26,170 nt of DNA from Bacteroidales bacterium (GCA_016926235.1 JAFGOZ010000680.1:1-26170), one strand, 5' to 3'. Positions 15,676-25,262 are shown, numbered from the stretch's first letter. The notes: generated by a model from the sequence alone, not told the origin. A program made the numbers and translations.

Positions 15676-17829
15676 TCATTTCTTAATCAACCTGGTCGAG
15701 AATACCATTTTATTTTCATTAAATACTGCTATAATTGTTAGACCGGGGGCAATGCTTTGAAGTGTGGATTTGTCAACAATAAGCGTATAATTTCCGAAAT
15801 CAAAGAAGGTGCTACTAATGATGCTTAATTTCCTGCCAAACATATCATACATTTCAAAAGTATATTTACCGGATTCATGAATGTTTATATCCACATATAG
15901 TACATTCGAGAAAGGATTTGGATAGGCATTACAAATACTTTCAGCTACTATTGAATTTATTGATAATTCCGGAGGCAATGGGTAGTAAATAAGAGGCATA
16001 TTTTGATCCATCCAGTTTAAACGCCCAATTAACCAGTTTTTTGCATTTGCAAGGTCTTGTTCATAGGTCTTTGCAAAGTCGTAATTCGTTAGCTGGTATT
16101 GAATAATTGGCCAGACTTTATAATTTCTTATTCTTGCTACTTCTATCTCCGTGGTAAATTTATCTATCAAGGCAATAAGGCTGTCAGTATGAAAATAGCT
16201 TTCACGTAAATTATCCCATCTGGCATTTAGCTTCCGGGTAAAAGAGGTATCACGCATAACCTTCGTGATATTCAGTTTAGTGTTTATAGCAAATTGCCAT
16301 CCGGTTGTCAGTTGTGCACTTTGCCATGTCACATTTCCCAGGGAATAATCAAAATCCCAAAGAGGTCCGAACTTTAACCTTCCGTCTTTTGTATCTTTGT
16401 CTTTATACATGTAGGTACTATACAAGTATGCATCGCAATTACGCAGTGCTTCATTAATAATAATATAGTCAATTAGTGAAGAATCATCAATAAATTTTTT
16501 ATAACCCAGTTGTGGCTTGAGAAACTCCGGTTTGTCAAGTACCCTGAAGTAATCAGAAATATATGTGGTAATATATGACCATTGATCAGTAATCATTACG
16601 CCGGGCCTGGGATAAACGCTCTGTATTCCTGTTGAACCTTTATCATATTTGATAATGTACCCTCCTGTAATTTCGATACTATCGATATCTTCTGGTAATA
16701 GTTTTGAGATACTAACCCGGTTCTCATCCCGCTTAATTTTTTCTGTAAGAACGTATAAACCCAGAAATTTATCATTTATATACAATTCACAGAACTTTGT
16801 CCGGGGTTCATAATGACCCATTTTTCTTCCCAACGCGAAAGCGAGTTCATTTCTGATCAAGCTTTTATCTGTGTAAGGGCCGTACAATATCCAGTCATTT
16901 TCTTCAGGCATACCAAGCAGGGAAACATTGTTGTTTTCTCCTAAAATATCCTGCGTTTCGATGTTATACGATTTTTTGGGCCAATATAATGATGAGTGGC
17001 CCCTTAATTCAATGGATATTCGTCCATAAAACTCATTAAAGGGATCATCCGGTTTATTCCAATTGCCATCACCATTATGTATTATTCCCATTATAGCAAT
17101 AAATTTTTCAGAGGATGAATAGGTCCCGTATTCATCTGTTTCAATTTTTATAATGGGGAATTGTGTTGAGTCTACCTTAATTTGTTTTATAAACCTTAAT
17201 TCACTGTCATACAAATTAAAATAAGAGCTGATGTGGTCAATTTTTAGTAATTTGCATTTAAAGGTAAGATCAGATCCACTAATGCTGTCATTATGAACCT
17301 GAATTGCCAGAATATTCTCACCTGTCACCAAAGATTTGGAAATAGTAGCGCTGTCGATATAGTATCCATTTACAGGTTGAAAATAGTTACGATAATTTTG
17401 CGCTTCATGTGATCTGTCTGTAAGGCGGTTATAAGGAATATATTCACCCGGTTGTCCCAGGTTGACCCTGCAGATTTCGTAACCGTTAAGATAGGCAACA
17501 AAACCATCATCAAAATCAGTAACGAAATTGTAAATCTTACCAACATTTGTGCTGTCAATGTTAAACCTGATCCTGAGATATACCGAGGGTGCAGAAGGAA
17601 TTAAAGTGCTGTCATCTCCATCACCAAAGCCGATGCATTTATTGCCAACAGTCCAGCTTGAATCATTGTATTCGGGCATCTGCCACAATGTATCGGGAGC
17701 TGTTGTGCCAACAAAGTATTTATAATTGCCGTTATCTCTGAAAACCGTAATAGGAGATTGGGGAAACCCATTAAATGAAATGAGGCAAACTGAAAAATAT
17801 AAAATGGATTTTTGCCAGCACGTCATCAT
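15676..17829 (-). CDS. CotH-kinase family protein with T9SS sorting domain
   Basis: Exported, probably surface-exposed 717-residue protein. A signal peptide (MMTCWQKSILYFSVCLISFNGFPQ) leads to a jelly-roll-like region (~28-195: YNDSSWTVG, YLRIRFNID, DFDDGFVAYLNG). The CotH kinase domain spans ~225-620. It contains RGHSSLYWPKKSYNIE (276-291), VLTEKIKRDENRV (Glu363, Lys364, Lys366), GGYIIKYDKGS (389-399) and GPLWDFDYSLGN (488-499), whose Asp492 and Asp494 fit the metal-binding site. Residues ~637-717 form a T9SS type A domain (AYPNPFSNVLYVDI...GKYTFEMYDMFGRKL). Spore CotH phosphorylates coat proteins; the role of secreted Bacteroidota forms is unproven. The gene starts 9 bases after the GH3 gene, which places it in a beta-glucoside operon. 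Confidence 0.88.
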   Translation of the reverse strand: MMTCWQKSILYFSVCLISFNGFPQSPITVFRDNGNYKYFVGTTAPDTLWQMPEYNDSSWTVGNKCIGFGDGDDSTLIPSAPSVYLRIRFNIDSTNVGKIYNFVTDFDDGFVAYLNGYEICRVNLGQPGEYIPYNRLTDRSHEAQNYRNYFQPVNGYYIDSATISKSLVTGENILAIQVHNDSISGSDLTFKCKLLKIDHISSYFNLYDSELRFIKQIKVDSTQFPIIKIETDEYGTYSSSEKFIAIMGIIHNGDGNWNKPDDPFNEFYGRISIELRGHSSLYWPKKSYNIETQDILGENNNVSLLGMPEENDWILYGPYTDKSLIRNELAFALGRKMGHYEPRTKFCELYINDKFLGLYVLTEKIKRDENRVSISKLLPEDIDSIEITGGYIIKYDKGSTGIQSVYPRPGVMITDQWSYITTYISDYFRVLDKPEFLKPQLGYKKFIDDSSLIDYIIINEALRNCDAYLYSTYMYKDKDTKDGRLKFGPLWDFDYSLGNVTWQSAQLTTGWQFAINTKLNITKVMRDTSFTRKLNARWDNLRESYFHTDSLIALIDKFTTEIEVARIRNYKVWPIIQYQLTNYDFAKTYEQDLANAKNWLIGRLNWMDQNMPLIYYPLPPELSINSIVAESICNAYPNPFSNVLYVDINIHESGKYTFEMYDMFGRKLSIISSTFFDFGNYTLIVDKSTLQSIAPGLTIIAVFNENKMVFSTRLIKK

Positions 17830-17838
17830 TTCAATCTA

Positions 17839-19980
17839 TTATTTTATATATTCAACTGTTTCGGTTAGCCGTATATCTTTTGATGAGGATCCTATTAATA
17901 TTTTAAATTTTCCAGGTTCTGTAACCCATCTTCTTGTATTAACATCCCAATAGGCAAGGTCTTGAACTTTAACAGAGAAGTATACTTTTTTTGATTCCCC
18001 GGGTTTCAAATTCACTTTTTCAAAACCTTTCAGTTCCTTCACAGGTCGGGGAACAGAGGCTTCTACATCTTGAATATATAGCTGTGTAACTTCTGTCCCT
18101 TCCATGCTTCCATTATTCGTAAGAGAGAATGCGATTGTCAAGGTATCTTTACTTTTTATGCTCCCAGATGATAGTATTAGATCAGAATAATCAAAAGAAG
18201 TATAGGATAGCCCATGGCCAAATGGATACAAAGGATCTATAGCTTTTGAATCATACCAGCGATAACCAGTAAATATACCTTCATCATATTGAATTTGGTT
18301 AATGGGGATGGTCATATCATTATCTTCAGCCCAACCTGAGTATAGTTGTTGGCCTTCTGGAATATAGGGATAGGCAGGGCTGTCTTCAAATTTTTTCTCG
18401 ATACTAATTGGCAGTTTACCTGATGGATTTGTTTTTCCGGATAATACTTCAGCTATGGCAATATTTCCGTTTTGACCCGGGTACCAGGCATATATAATTG
18501 CTTTTACCTTATCGTTCCATTGGGCCATTTGTACTCCGCGTCCGCTATTTACAATCACAACCGTGTTAGGATTTGAATGGGTAATGTGAAGAATTTTGTT
18601 ATTCGTTTCTTCGGGCAGGGCAAAAGGCATATCCCAACCTTCGTGGTCATCTGATCCGATACTTATAATAATTACATCTGCAGCTTTTATTTCCTCATCA
18701 GCAGGGTTTTCTTTAAAATCAATAATGATGCCAAATTCCCTGGTCAATGCATCCAAAAGCAGGATGTTATTATATCCTTCAACTTCAGCGCTTCCTCCAC
18801 CTCTGGCTAGTTTTGTCAGGTAATCTCCGGTCACCAGTATTTTTTTTAGTTTTGTCTTATCAAAGGGAAGAATAGCATCATTTTTTAAAAGGACGATGCC
18901 TTCACGCGCTGTTTGTAATGCTGTTTGCTCATGTTCCGTAAAATTTTCCTTGTATCTTTCATCCTTTACAGGTCTGTTTTGTAAACCTGTAGCAATGATA
19001 GTGGTCAAAATATTAGTAACCATCCTGTCTATATCGGTTTCCTTAATTTTACCTTCTTCAATAAGCTTTTTTGCTTCCAGGCGTAAATAAGCACAACCCA
19101 TTTTCTGTATTTTAGGGTCACTTGCGGTATGTCCTGGCATTTCAAGGTCTAATCCTGACTTTATAGCTTTTTCAGCGTCCCAGACAGACCACCAGTCAGA
19201 CATCACCAACCATTTAAATCCCAGGTCTTCCCTTAATGTTTTTTGAATTACATAATTACTTTGTCCGGCCCACTCTCCGTTTACCTGATTATAAGCTGTC
19301 ATTACTGCTCTGGCACCTGCATCAATACCGGCTTTAAATGCCGGAAGATATATTTCATGAAGTGTGCGTTCATCTACAATGGAATTAGACCTTCGACGAT
19401 GAAAATCTGTATTATTTGCCACAAAATGTTTTAAAGTGGCTATTGTACCTGTACTTTGAACTCCCTTAACATAATTTTCGATCATTCGTGCCGCAAGGTA
19501 TGGATCTTCACCAAAATACTCGAAATTTCTTCCACATTGAGAATTTCTGTATATATTCATCCCCGGTCCAAGTAAAACAGCAATACCTCCGGCCCGGCAT
19601 TCTTCACCGATACTTTGTGCGTATTTATTTGCTAAACTCGTATTCCAGGTCGCAGCAAGCATAACGGGACAGGGAAATGCCGTAGATTTTTCCAGCTGAC
19701 CGGGAAGATTATCGCGGATATGCACACCCTGTGTAGCGTCTGATAAATATAAACTTGGAATATGAAAACGATCATCACCTTTAACAAAAAAGAAATCATG
19801 ACCGCCGATAAACTCAATTTTTTCTTCCAGGGTCAATTGGGTTACAATTTCTTCGGCCTTTTGCCGGGCTTCAGCATAAGATAATGTATCCTGGTTATGA
19901 TCTTTTTTTTCAGCTGCCTGCATAGTATAGCTGCTAAATATCAGGGAAAGTAAAACAGGTATGTAAGTATGTTTTGTCAA
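17839..19980 (-). CDS. GH3 family beta-glucosidase, exported
   Basis: Hydrolyses terminal beta-linked glucose (or a related sugar) from oligosaccharides, acting outside the cytoplasm. The 713-residue protein has a signal peptide (TKHTYIPVLLSLIFSSYTMQA) that is kept only if translation starts at the TTG at 19980; an in-frame stop lies 18 bases upstream and the first ATG would remove it. The TIM-barrel domain carries GRNFEYFGEDPYLAA (150-164), LKHFVANN (183-190) and the nucleophile Asp262 in VMSDWW. The second domain has SDDHEGWDM, whose Glu is the expected acid/base. A fibronectin-III-like domain (~620-705: GTEVTQLYIQDVEASVPRP) closes it. The next gene, CotH, is 9 bases away. Exact substrate cannot be read from sequence; the GH94 neighbour suggests beta-glucans. 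Confidence 0.93.
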   Translation of the reverse strand: MTKHTYIPVLLSLIFSSYTMQAAEKKDHNQDTLSYAEARQKAEEIVTQLTLEEKIEFIGGHDFFFVKGDDRFHIPSLYLSDATQGVHIRDNLPGQLEKSTAFPCPVMLAATWNTSLANKYAQSIGEECRAGGIAVLLGPGMNIYRNSQCGRNFEYFGEDPYLAARMIENYVKGVQSTGTIATLKHFVANNTDFHRRRSNSIVDERTLHEIYLPAFKAGIDAGARAVMTAYNQVNGEWAGQSNYVIQKTLREDLGFKWLVMSDWWSVWDAEKAIKSGLDLEMPGHTASDPKIQKMGCAYLRLEAKKLIEEGKIKETDIDRMVTNILTTIIATGLQNRPVKDERYKENFTEHEQTALQTAREGIVLLKNDAILPFDKTKLKKILVTGDYLTKLARGGGSAEVEGYNNILLLDALTREFGIIIDFKENPADEEIKAADVIIISIGSDDHEGWDMPFALPEETNNKILHITHSNPNTVVIVNSGRGVQMAQWNDKVKAIIYAWYPGQNGNIAIAEVLSGKTNPSGKLPISIEKKFEDSPAYPYIPEGQQLYSGWAEDNDMTIPINQIQYDEGIFTGYRWYDSKAIDPLYPFGHGLSYTSFDYSDLILSSGSIKSKDTLTIAFSLTNNGSMEGTEVTQLYIQDVEASVPRPVKELKGFEKVNLKPGESKKVYFSVKVQDLAYWDVNTRRWVTEPGKFKILIGSSSKDIRLTETVEYIK

Positions 19981-20014
19981 TACGATAAAAATAGTTTATT
20001 TTTAAGAATAATGC

Positions 20015-20038
20015 AAAGCCCTCCTGGCAGAGGGCTTT
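20015..20038 (-). promoter_or_regulatory. Strong hairpin in the GH3 leader
   Basis: AAAGCCCTC (20015-20023), a 6-base loop and GAGGGCTTT (20030-20038) form a perfect 9-bp stem about 35 bases before the GH3 start. It looks like a terminator stem, but the bases after it on the minus strand (GCATTATTC) are not a pure T-run. It could be an attenuator, an mRNA stabiliser or the 3' end of an upstream transcript. Confidence 0.5.
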
Positions 20039-20132
20039 ACAATTATTAACCAAAACACCAACCAAAACATAAAAAACTTTACAATTCGTCTGAATGGATC
20101 ATATTCCTAAACCTCTTCAAAAGATTATGATA

Positions 20133-20140
20133 CAAAATTA
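20133..20140 (-). promoter_or_regulatory. Possible -7 box for the GH3-CotH operon
   Basis: TAATTTTG on the minus strand matches TAnnTTTG exactly. The -33 region 20 bases upstream (TTTT) is a weak match. A start here would place the 9-bp hairpin (20015-20038) in a ~145-base leader. Confidence 0.3.
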
Positions 20141-20258
20141 AAATGTCCGGAACAGGTTAAAATAAATATTGTATGTAAGGTTTATAATAATGTAAATTGT
20201 ACTATAAAATTTGTGCTAAATAGTTTAAAAAATGTGATTCTTTAATTCTACAAACAGA

Positions 20259-20380
20259 TAACTCCTCCGGGGTTAATTAATTTCTCAATTTAGATTTATG
20301 TTCGTCTGATGGTTTAAATTATTTAAAATTGCTTTTTAATATAAAACTTTTTATCATTTATTTAAGACTCCAGAGGAGTC
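20259..20380. repeat. Pair of inverted ACTCC hairpins (REPIN-like) between GH94 and GH3
   Basis: TAACTCC TCC GGGGTTA (20259-20275, one wobble) and GACTCC AGA GGAGTC (20366-20380) are two stems of 6-7 bp with 3-base loops. Turned to the same strand, they share NACTCC-TCY-GGRGTN and so lie as an inverted pair ~90 bases apart. The gap 19981-20533 (553 bases) otherwise holds only the GH3 leader, this pair and the GH94 terminator; the sole ORF in it, 20383-20448 (21 codons), is weak. Confidence 0.5.
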
Positions 20381-20404
20381 ATATGTATTTAGAAGTTAAT
20401 ACAG

Positions 20405-20464
20405 AAAAACAAAACCGTCGCAAGCAATTCGTATCAATGGAATATTAAGCCTTACATGCGACGG
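20405..20464 (-). terminator. Probable terminator of the GH94 gene
   Basis: Arms CCGTCGCA (20415-20422) and TGCGACGG (20457-20464) form a perfect 8-bp, G/C-rich stem. On the minus strand it is followed by TTTTGTTTTTCTG, a good T-tract. The 34-base loop is long but contains a minor AAGG/GCTT pairing. It lies ~70 bases after the GH94 stop. Confidence 0.55.
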
Positions 20465-20533
20465 AAAGCAGAGACCCGGTTTATCTCTGTTAATGGTTCA
20501 TTCAATATATAATGATAGCTTTACGGTTTATTA

Positions 20534-22969
20534 TTATCCTAAAACAACTTTAACATTATTGGATGAACCTTCAGGCATAATGGGTATTTTATTCCCCTTC
20601 ATTAGTTCATTGTTTACCCATAGTTCCTTCACTCCTTTGTTTACTTTTGAAGGATTCGAAATTTCAATTTTATATTTAGCTCCCCTGTACTTGCGGGTTA
20701 TTAAATATCCATCCCAATCGATTGGAATACATGGGTCAATAATCAAACCATCATAATCAGGTTGTATGCCCAGTATATAATAGGAAACAGTATAAAAATT
20801 CCAGGCAGCAGTACCTGTGAGCCAGCTGTTTTTCGCTTCTCCCGGTTTAAAGGCATCTTTACCTGCAATCATCTGGGAGTAAACATATGGCTCGGTTTTA
20901 TGCAGATCGCTTATTTCTTCAAGGTATGGAGGACAAATTTTTGAATAGTATTCCCAGGCACGGTTTCCATTGCCTGTAAGCGTTTCTGCTATTATAATCC
21001 AGGGATTATTGTGGCAGAAAATCCCTGCATTTTCTTTATATCCTTCCGGATATGATGATATTTCACCATACTTTACAATGTATTTAGTAAATGCAGGATT
21101 GTTAAGGACTATGCCATACTTGCAATCTAACCGTTCTTTCACAGAATGGAGGGCTTTGCTTGCTCTGCCGTCTTCAACACCAATGCCAGCCATGATACAC
21201 ATACCCTGTGATTCAATAAAGATTTTACCTTCCTCGCATTCGTTACTCCCGATTTTTTCGCCAAAATAATCGTATGCTCTTATAAACCACTCCCCATCCC
21301 ATCCATAAGTGTCAATAGCTTCTTTCATTTCCGCAACGTGTTTTTCGGCTTCACGGGCTTCATCGCCCTTTCCTAGTTTGCGGCATAATGTTGCAAAATC
21401 ACTACCGTAAAGCACAAACATACCTGCTATAAACACGGATTCGGCAACTCCTCCGGATTTATTTTCTGTTGTCTGGAATGATTCTCCCGGTGTTTCGGAA
21501 AAGCAATTCAGGTTTAGACAGTCGTTCCAATCGGCACGACCAATAAGTGGAAGCTTATGGGGACCCAGGTTCTTTACCACATGATAAAATGAGCGTTTCA
21601 GATGTTCAAAGAGGGTGGCCTGGTTATTCTCATCATTATCAAAAGGCACCATTTCGTCCAGTATACTCCAGTCACCCGTTTCTTTTATGTAAGTAGTGGT
21701 TGAAAGTATTAACCATAACGGGTCATCGTTGAAATTGCTTCCTACAGCATCATTACCTCTTTTCGTAAGAGGTTGATATTGGTGATAGGCACTGCCGTCT
21801 TCGAATTGGGTGGAAGCAATATCAATAATTCGTTCACGGGCACGGGTGGGTATCATATGGACAAATCCTATCAGGTCCTGGTTTGAATCCCTGAAACCCA
21901 TACCCCTTCCGATTCCTGATTCGAAGTATGATGCACTCCTGCTAAAGTTGAAGGTTACCATACATTGGTAAGGATTCCAGATATTTACTACGCGGTTTAA
22001 TTTTTCGTCTTCGTGATTTACCTGATAAGTAGAAAGAAGATTGTTCCAGAATTCTTTTAATTCATCAAATGCCATGTTTACCGCAGCTGCAGTATTAAAC
22101 TTTTGGATTAAAGCATGGGCTGGTTTTTTATTAATGATTTGTGGCCCGGAAAACTTTTCTTCAGGAGGATTTTCAATATATCCGATCATAAATACCAATT
22201 CCTTTTCGGCGCCTGCTTCCAGCTCAATATCCAGGCAATGTGAGGCAATGGGCGACCATCCATGGGCTTCCGAGTTTCTTGCTTTACCTTCAATTACTGC
22301 GTCGGGAGCATCAAATCCATTATATAGTCCCATGAATGTTTCACGATCGGTATCAAAACCAGACACTTTCTCATTTACTGTATAAAATGCATAATGGTCT
22401 CTTCGTTCTCGATATTCGGTTTTATGATAAAGTGTTGATCCTTCAATTTCAACCTGTCCTGTTGAAAAATTACGCTGAAAGTTCGAATTATCTTCCAGTG
22501 CATCCCACAGGCACCATTCGACGAAAGAGAAAAGCTTAAATGACTTTTTGGATTTGCTTTTATTGGTAAGTTTTACTTTTTGTAGTTCGCACCAATTACC
22601 AAGCGGGACCATATACAGAATTTCCGCTTCCAACTGGTTTTTTTCACTTTTTATTATAGTATACCCCAGTCCGTGACGGCATTCATAGGTGTCCAGTTTC
22701 GCCTTCACAGGTTTCCAGCCGGGTGACCAAATATTGCCTTTTTCGTTGATATAAAAATATTTACCTCCATCGTCAATGGGTACATTGTTGTAGCGATAAC
22801 GGGTTATTCTTCTCAGCCTGGCGTCTTTATAAAAGCTATAGCCACCGGCAGTATTTGAAATGATTGTAAAAAAATCCTCACATCCCAGGTAATTGATCCA
22901 TGGGTATGGAGTTGCCGGAGTAGTTATCACGTACTCTTTTCTTTTATCATCAAAATATCCGAATTTCAT
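20534..22969 (-). CDS. GH94 cellobiose phosphorylase
   Basis: Cytoplasmic enzyme that splits cellobiose with phosphate into alpha-glucose-1-phosphate and glucose, saving one ATP per disaccharide. At 811 residues, with no signal peptide, it is close to the Cellvibrio/Cellulomonas gilvus enzyme (822). The opening [19 protein letters not shown] and PWINYLG are very typical of cellobiose phosphorylases. The substrate-binding FRDSNQD contains Asp361. The general acid Asp483 lies in [13 protein letters not shown]. Both are offset by 7 from Asp368 and Asp490 of the gilvus enzyme. Cellodextrin, laminaribiose and chitobiose phosphorylases are related, but the N-terminus and the catalytic neighbourhood favour cellobiose. 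It is divergent from a Na+:solute symporter gene. Confidence 0.92.
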   Translation of the reverse strand: MKFGYFDDKRKEYVITTPATPYPWINYLGCEDFFTIISNTAGGYSFYKDARLRRITRYRYNNVPIDDGGKYFYINEKGNIWSPGWKPVKAKLDTYECRHGLGYTIIKSEKNQLEAEILYMVPLGNWCELQKVKLTNKSKSKKSFKLFSFVEWCLWDALEDNSNFQRNFSTGQVEIEGSTLYHKTEYRERRDHYAFYTVNEKVSGFDTDRETFMGLYNGFDAPDAVIEGKARNSEAHGWSPIASHCLDIELEAGAEKELVFMIGYIENPPEEKFSGPQIINKKPAHALIQKFNTAAAVNMAFDELKEFWNNLLSTYQVNHEDEKLNRVVNIWNPYQCMVTFNFSRSASYFESGIGRGMGFRDSNQDLIGFVHMIPTRARERIIDIASTQFEDGSAYHQYQPLTKRGNDAVGSNFNDDPLWLILSTTTYIKETGDWSILDEMVPFDNDENNQATLFEHLKRSFYHVVKNLGPHKLPLIGRADWNDCLNLNCFSETPGESFQTTENKSGGVAESVFIAGMFVLYGSDFATLCRKLGKGDEAREAEKHVAEMKEAIDTYGWDGEWFIRAYDYFGEKIGSNECEEGKIFIESQGMCIMAGIGVEDGRASKALHSVKERLDCKYGIVLNNPAFTKYIVKYGEISSYPEGYKENAGIFCHNNPWIIIAETLTGNGNRAWEYYSKICPPYLEEISDLHKTEPYVYSQMIAGKDAFKPGEAKNSWLTGTAAWNFYTVSYYILGIQPDYDGLIIDPCIPIDWDGYLITRKYRGAKYKIEISNPSKVNKGVKELWVNNELMKGNKIPIMPEGSSNNVKVVLG

Positions 22970-23055
22970 TTTTTTTAATTTATTGGTATGATCGTATTAA
23001 ACTTATTTGTCTGTTTAACCTCTGCAAGGTATTGTATTTTTAAAGCATATTTTTA

Positions 23056-23151
23056 ACTACAATACTGAATCCGCAAAGCGGAATTTCGCCGTAGGCGATT
23101 AAGTTTTGTAGTATAGAATATTCATTTTCGGGATTTTTTCCACTTAGTGGA
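23056..23151. repeat. Cluster of three 5-bp/3-base-loop hairpins inside a flanking stem
   Basis: TCCGC AAA GCGGA (23070-23082), TCGCC GTA GGCGA (23086-23098) and TCCAC TTA GTGGA (23139-23151) share the same geometry with different stems. The first two are enclosed by ACTACAA (23056-23062) and TTGTAGT (23106-23112), which would close a three-way junction. Such units resemble REP-type elements. They would lie in the GH94 leader if the -7 box at 23194 is real. Confidence 0.55.
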
Positions 23152-23193
23152 TAAACAAATATTAAATTAGTAAATCCCATAAATATTTAACTG

Positions 23194-23201
23194 CAAACTT
23201 A
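23194..23201 (-). promoter_or_regulatory. Possible -7 box for GH94
   Basis: TAAGTTTG on the minus strand matches TAnnTTTG exactly, but no good -33 box is found at the usual distance. Its use would give a ~220-base leader containing the hairpin cluster. Confidence 0.25.
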
Positions 23202-23414
23202 TATTGTTTCTGTCACAACTCTATGAACTTTACCCGCTTATTTAAAATGACAGCATATTGCCAAAACATTCTGATGTATTCGTCAATTGGGGCTGATAGA
23301 GAATAGAAAAGGTAACATTTAGCATACAAATTTGAAACATTTTGCTAACAATATGATAGTTTTTACGGTTAAATATTTTCTACTTTAGCCACATCATTTA
23401 ATGTAAAGAAGACT

Positions 23415-25262
23415 ATGAAAATCAAACTTGCTGACATATTTGTAATAATCATTTACCTGGTAGCAATTTCAGCAATCGGACTGTTATTACGTAAACGGGC
23501 GCAAAGAAGTAAATCATCATATCTTCTCGGTGGCAATGAACTTCCATGGTATATGTTAGGGATTTCGAATGCTTCAGGTATGTTTGACATATCGGGCACT
23601 ATGTGGCTGGTTGCGATTGGATTTCTTTATGGATTAAAAAGTATTTGGCTTCCATGGATGTGGCCGGTATTTAACCAGATATTTTTAATGGTATATCTTT
23701 CAGCCTGGATCCGTCGTTCGAATGTAACTACCGGCGCGGAATGGATGCGTACAAGATTTGGTAAGGGAACCGGGGCTGAATTGGCGCATGTAATTGTGGT
23801 AGTATTTGCCATTTTTCTTTGTTTAGGCATGCTAGCCTACGGTTTCGTCGGGTTGGGTAAATTTGTTGAAATATTTATTCCCTGGGAAGTAGTATCAAAA
23901 TATATTCCATTCACTATTCAACCTGCTTACGTTCCCCATTTTTATGCTGTAATATTTACTGCATTTGCGGTGTTTTATACGATCATTGGGGGAATGTCAA
24001 GTATTGTTTGGGCTGATGTTTTGCAGTTTATTTTAATGACCATTGCTTCGGTAGCCATTGCTGTTATGGCCATGAATGCATTGTCAGATCATCAGTTGGT
24101 TGTGCCAGATGGCTGGACATCTCCATTTTTTGGGGCAAGGTTAAATATGGACTGGAAAGGCATTATAGATAAAGCCAATTATGCGATAAGTGAACATGGA
24201 TATTCATTATTTGGGTTTATTTTCAGTATGATGTTGTTAAAAGGTATACTGGTAAGTGCGGCTGGTCCGGCACCAAATTACGATATGCAGAAAATTCTGG
24301 CTACAAGAAGCCCTAAAGAAGCTGCTAAAATGAGTGGTTTTGTTTCTGTGGTTCTAAATCCCGCACGTTATCTGATGATTACCGGATTTGTAGTGCTTGG
24401 CCTCATTTTTTTTGATAAGTTGGACCTGCTGGTAAACGGCAAAACAGATTTCGAACAAATCCTACCATCTGCCATTAATGAATTTGTTCCGGCGGGATTG
24501 TTAGGATTGATATTGGCAGGGTTATTGGCTGCTTTCATGTCTACTTTTTCAGGTACCTTAAATGCAGCCCAGGCCTACATCGTTAATGATATTTATATAA
24601 AATACATTAAACGCGAGCCATCAAAGCGACAGTTGACAATGGCAAACTATTCAACAGGAATAATTATCGTTGTGATAAGTATCTTCATTGGGGCCTTTGC
24701 CACCAATATAAACAGTTTGCTACAATGGATTGTATCGGGTATTTACGGGGGGTTTATTGCTGCTAATGTATTAAAATGGTACTGGTGGAGATTTAACGGA
24801 CAAGGATATTTCTGGGGTATGGTAATGGGTTTAGCTTCAGCCATGGTTTTTCCCAGGATTTTACCTCCCATGTTCCCTGATATTGCTGAACAAATTATCT
24901 TATTATATTTCTTCCCGGCTATGCTTTTGCTTTCATTAATGGGTTGTATTATAGGTACATTGTTGACTCCTGCTACCAACATGAATGTATTAAAAGAATT
25001 CTATACTACAGTTCGTCCCTGGGGTTTCTGGAAGCCTGTTTTACAATCTGTTCAGACTGAAAATGCATCGTTTCAGCCCAATAAGAATTTCTGGAGGGAT
25101 ATGTTCAATATTTTCATAGGGATTATTGGACAGACTGCGATTGTTGCGATGCCTGTTTACCTGGTTATTAAGCATTGGATGCCATTCTCCGTTACATTAA
25201 TTATTATTGCTATTTGCATAATCATTATGAAGAAAACCTGGTGGGATAAGCTGGAGGATTAG
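23415..25262 (+). CDS. Sodium:solute symporter (SSS family), probable sugar importer
   Basis: Inner-membrane Na+-driven symporter of 615 residues with roughly 13-14 membrane segments. The first is LADIFVIIIYLVAISAIGLLL. The family signs are YLLGGNELPWYMLGISNASGMFD (residues ~36-58), the conserved unwound first core helix, and AGLLAAFMSTFSGTLNAA (~370-387), whose Ser/Thr residues correspond to the sodium site. It lies head-to-head with the cellobiose phosphorylase gene, so import of cellobiose or glucose is the likely job, but SSS specificity cannot be read from sequence. The ATG at 23415 gives the normal N-terminus just before helix 1. The segment at ~540-580 is a long cytoplasmic loop before the last two helices. 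Confidence 0.9.
   Translation: MKIKLADIFVIIIYLVAISAIGLLLRKRAQRSKSSYLLGGNELPWYMLGISNASGMFDISGTMWLVAIGFLYGLKSIWLPWMWPVFNQIFLMVYLSAWIRRSNVTTGAEWMRTRFGKGTGAELAHVIVVVFAIFLCLGMLAYGFVGLGKFVEIFIPWEVVSKYIPFTIQPAYVPHFYAVIFTAFAVFYTIIGGMSSIVWADVLQFILMTIASVAIAVMAMNALSDHQLVVPDGWTSPFFGARLNMDWKGIIDKANYAISEHGYSLFGFIFSMMLLKGILVSAAGPAPNYDMQKILATRSPKEAAKMSGFVSVVLNPARYLMITGFVVLGLIFFDKLDLLVNGKTDFEQILPSAINEFVPAGLLGLILAGLLAAFMSTFSGTLNAAQAYIVNDIYIKYIKREPSKRQLTMANYSTGIIIVVISIFIGAFATNINSLLQWIVSGIYGGFIAANVLKWYWWRFNGQGYFWGMVMGLASAMVFPRILPPMFPDIAEQIILLYFFPAMLLLSLMGCIIGTLLTPATNMNVLKEFYTTVRPWGFWKPVLQSVQTENASFQPNKNFWRDMFNIFIGIIGQTAIVAMPVYLVIKHWMPFSVTLIIIAICIIIMKKTWWDKLED

Larger units (their letters stand above)
22970..23414. 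other. Divergent gap between GH94 and the symporter
   Basis: 445 bases with no gene. It holds a hairpin cluster (23056-23151), a possible -7 box for GH94 at 23194-23201 and an AT-rich stretch before the symporter. The nearest candidate for a symporter promoter is TACTTTAG (23381-23388), one mismatch from TAnnTTTG and without a clear -33 box. Confidence 0.5.

Noticed and set aside
20383..20448. 21-codon plus-strand ORF (MYLEVNTEKQNRRKQF...) preceded by AGAGGAG
   Set aside because: The Shine-Dalgarno-like bases are the right arm of a REP-like hairpin, the ORF covers the GH94 terminator arm, and SD use is weak in Bacteroidota.
22041..22385. 114-codon plus-strand ORF opposite GH94
   Set aside because: Antisense shadow within the phosphorylase coding region; low-complexity Ser/Phe-rich translation.
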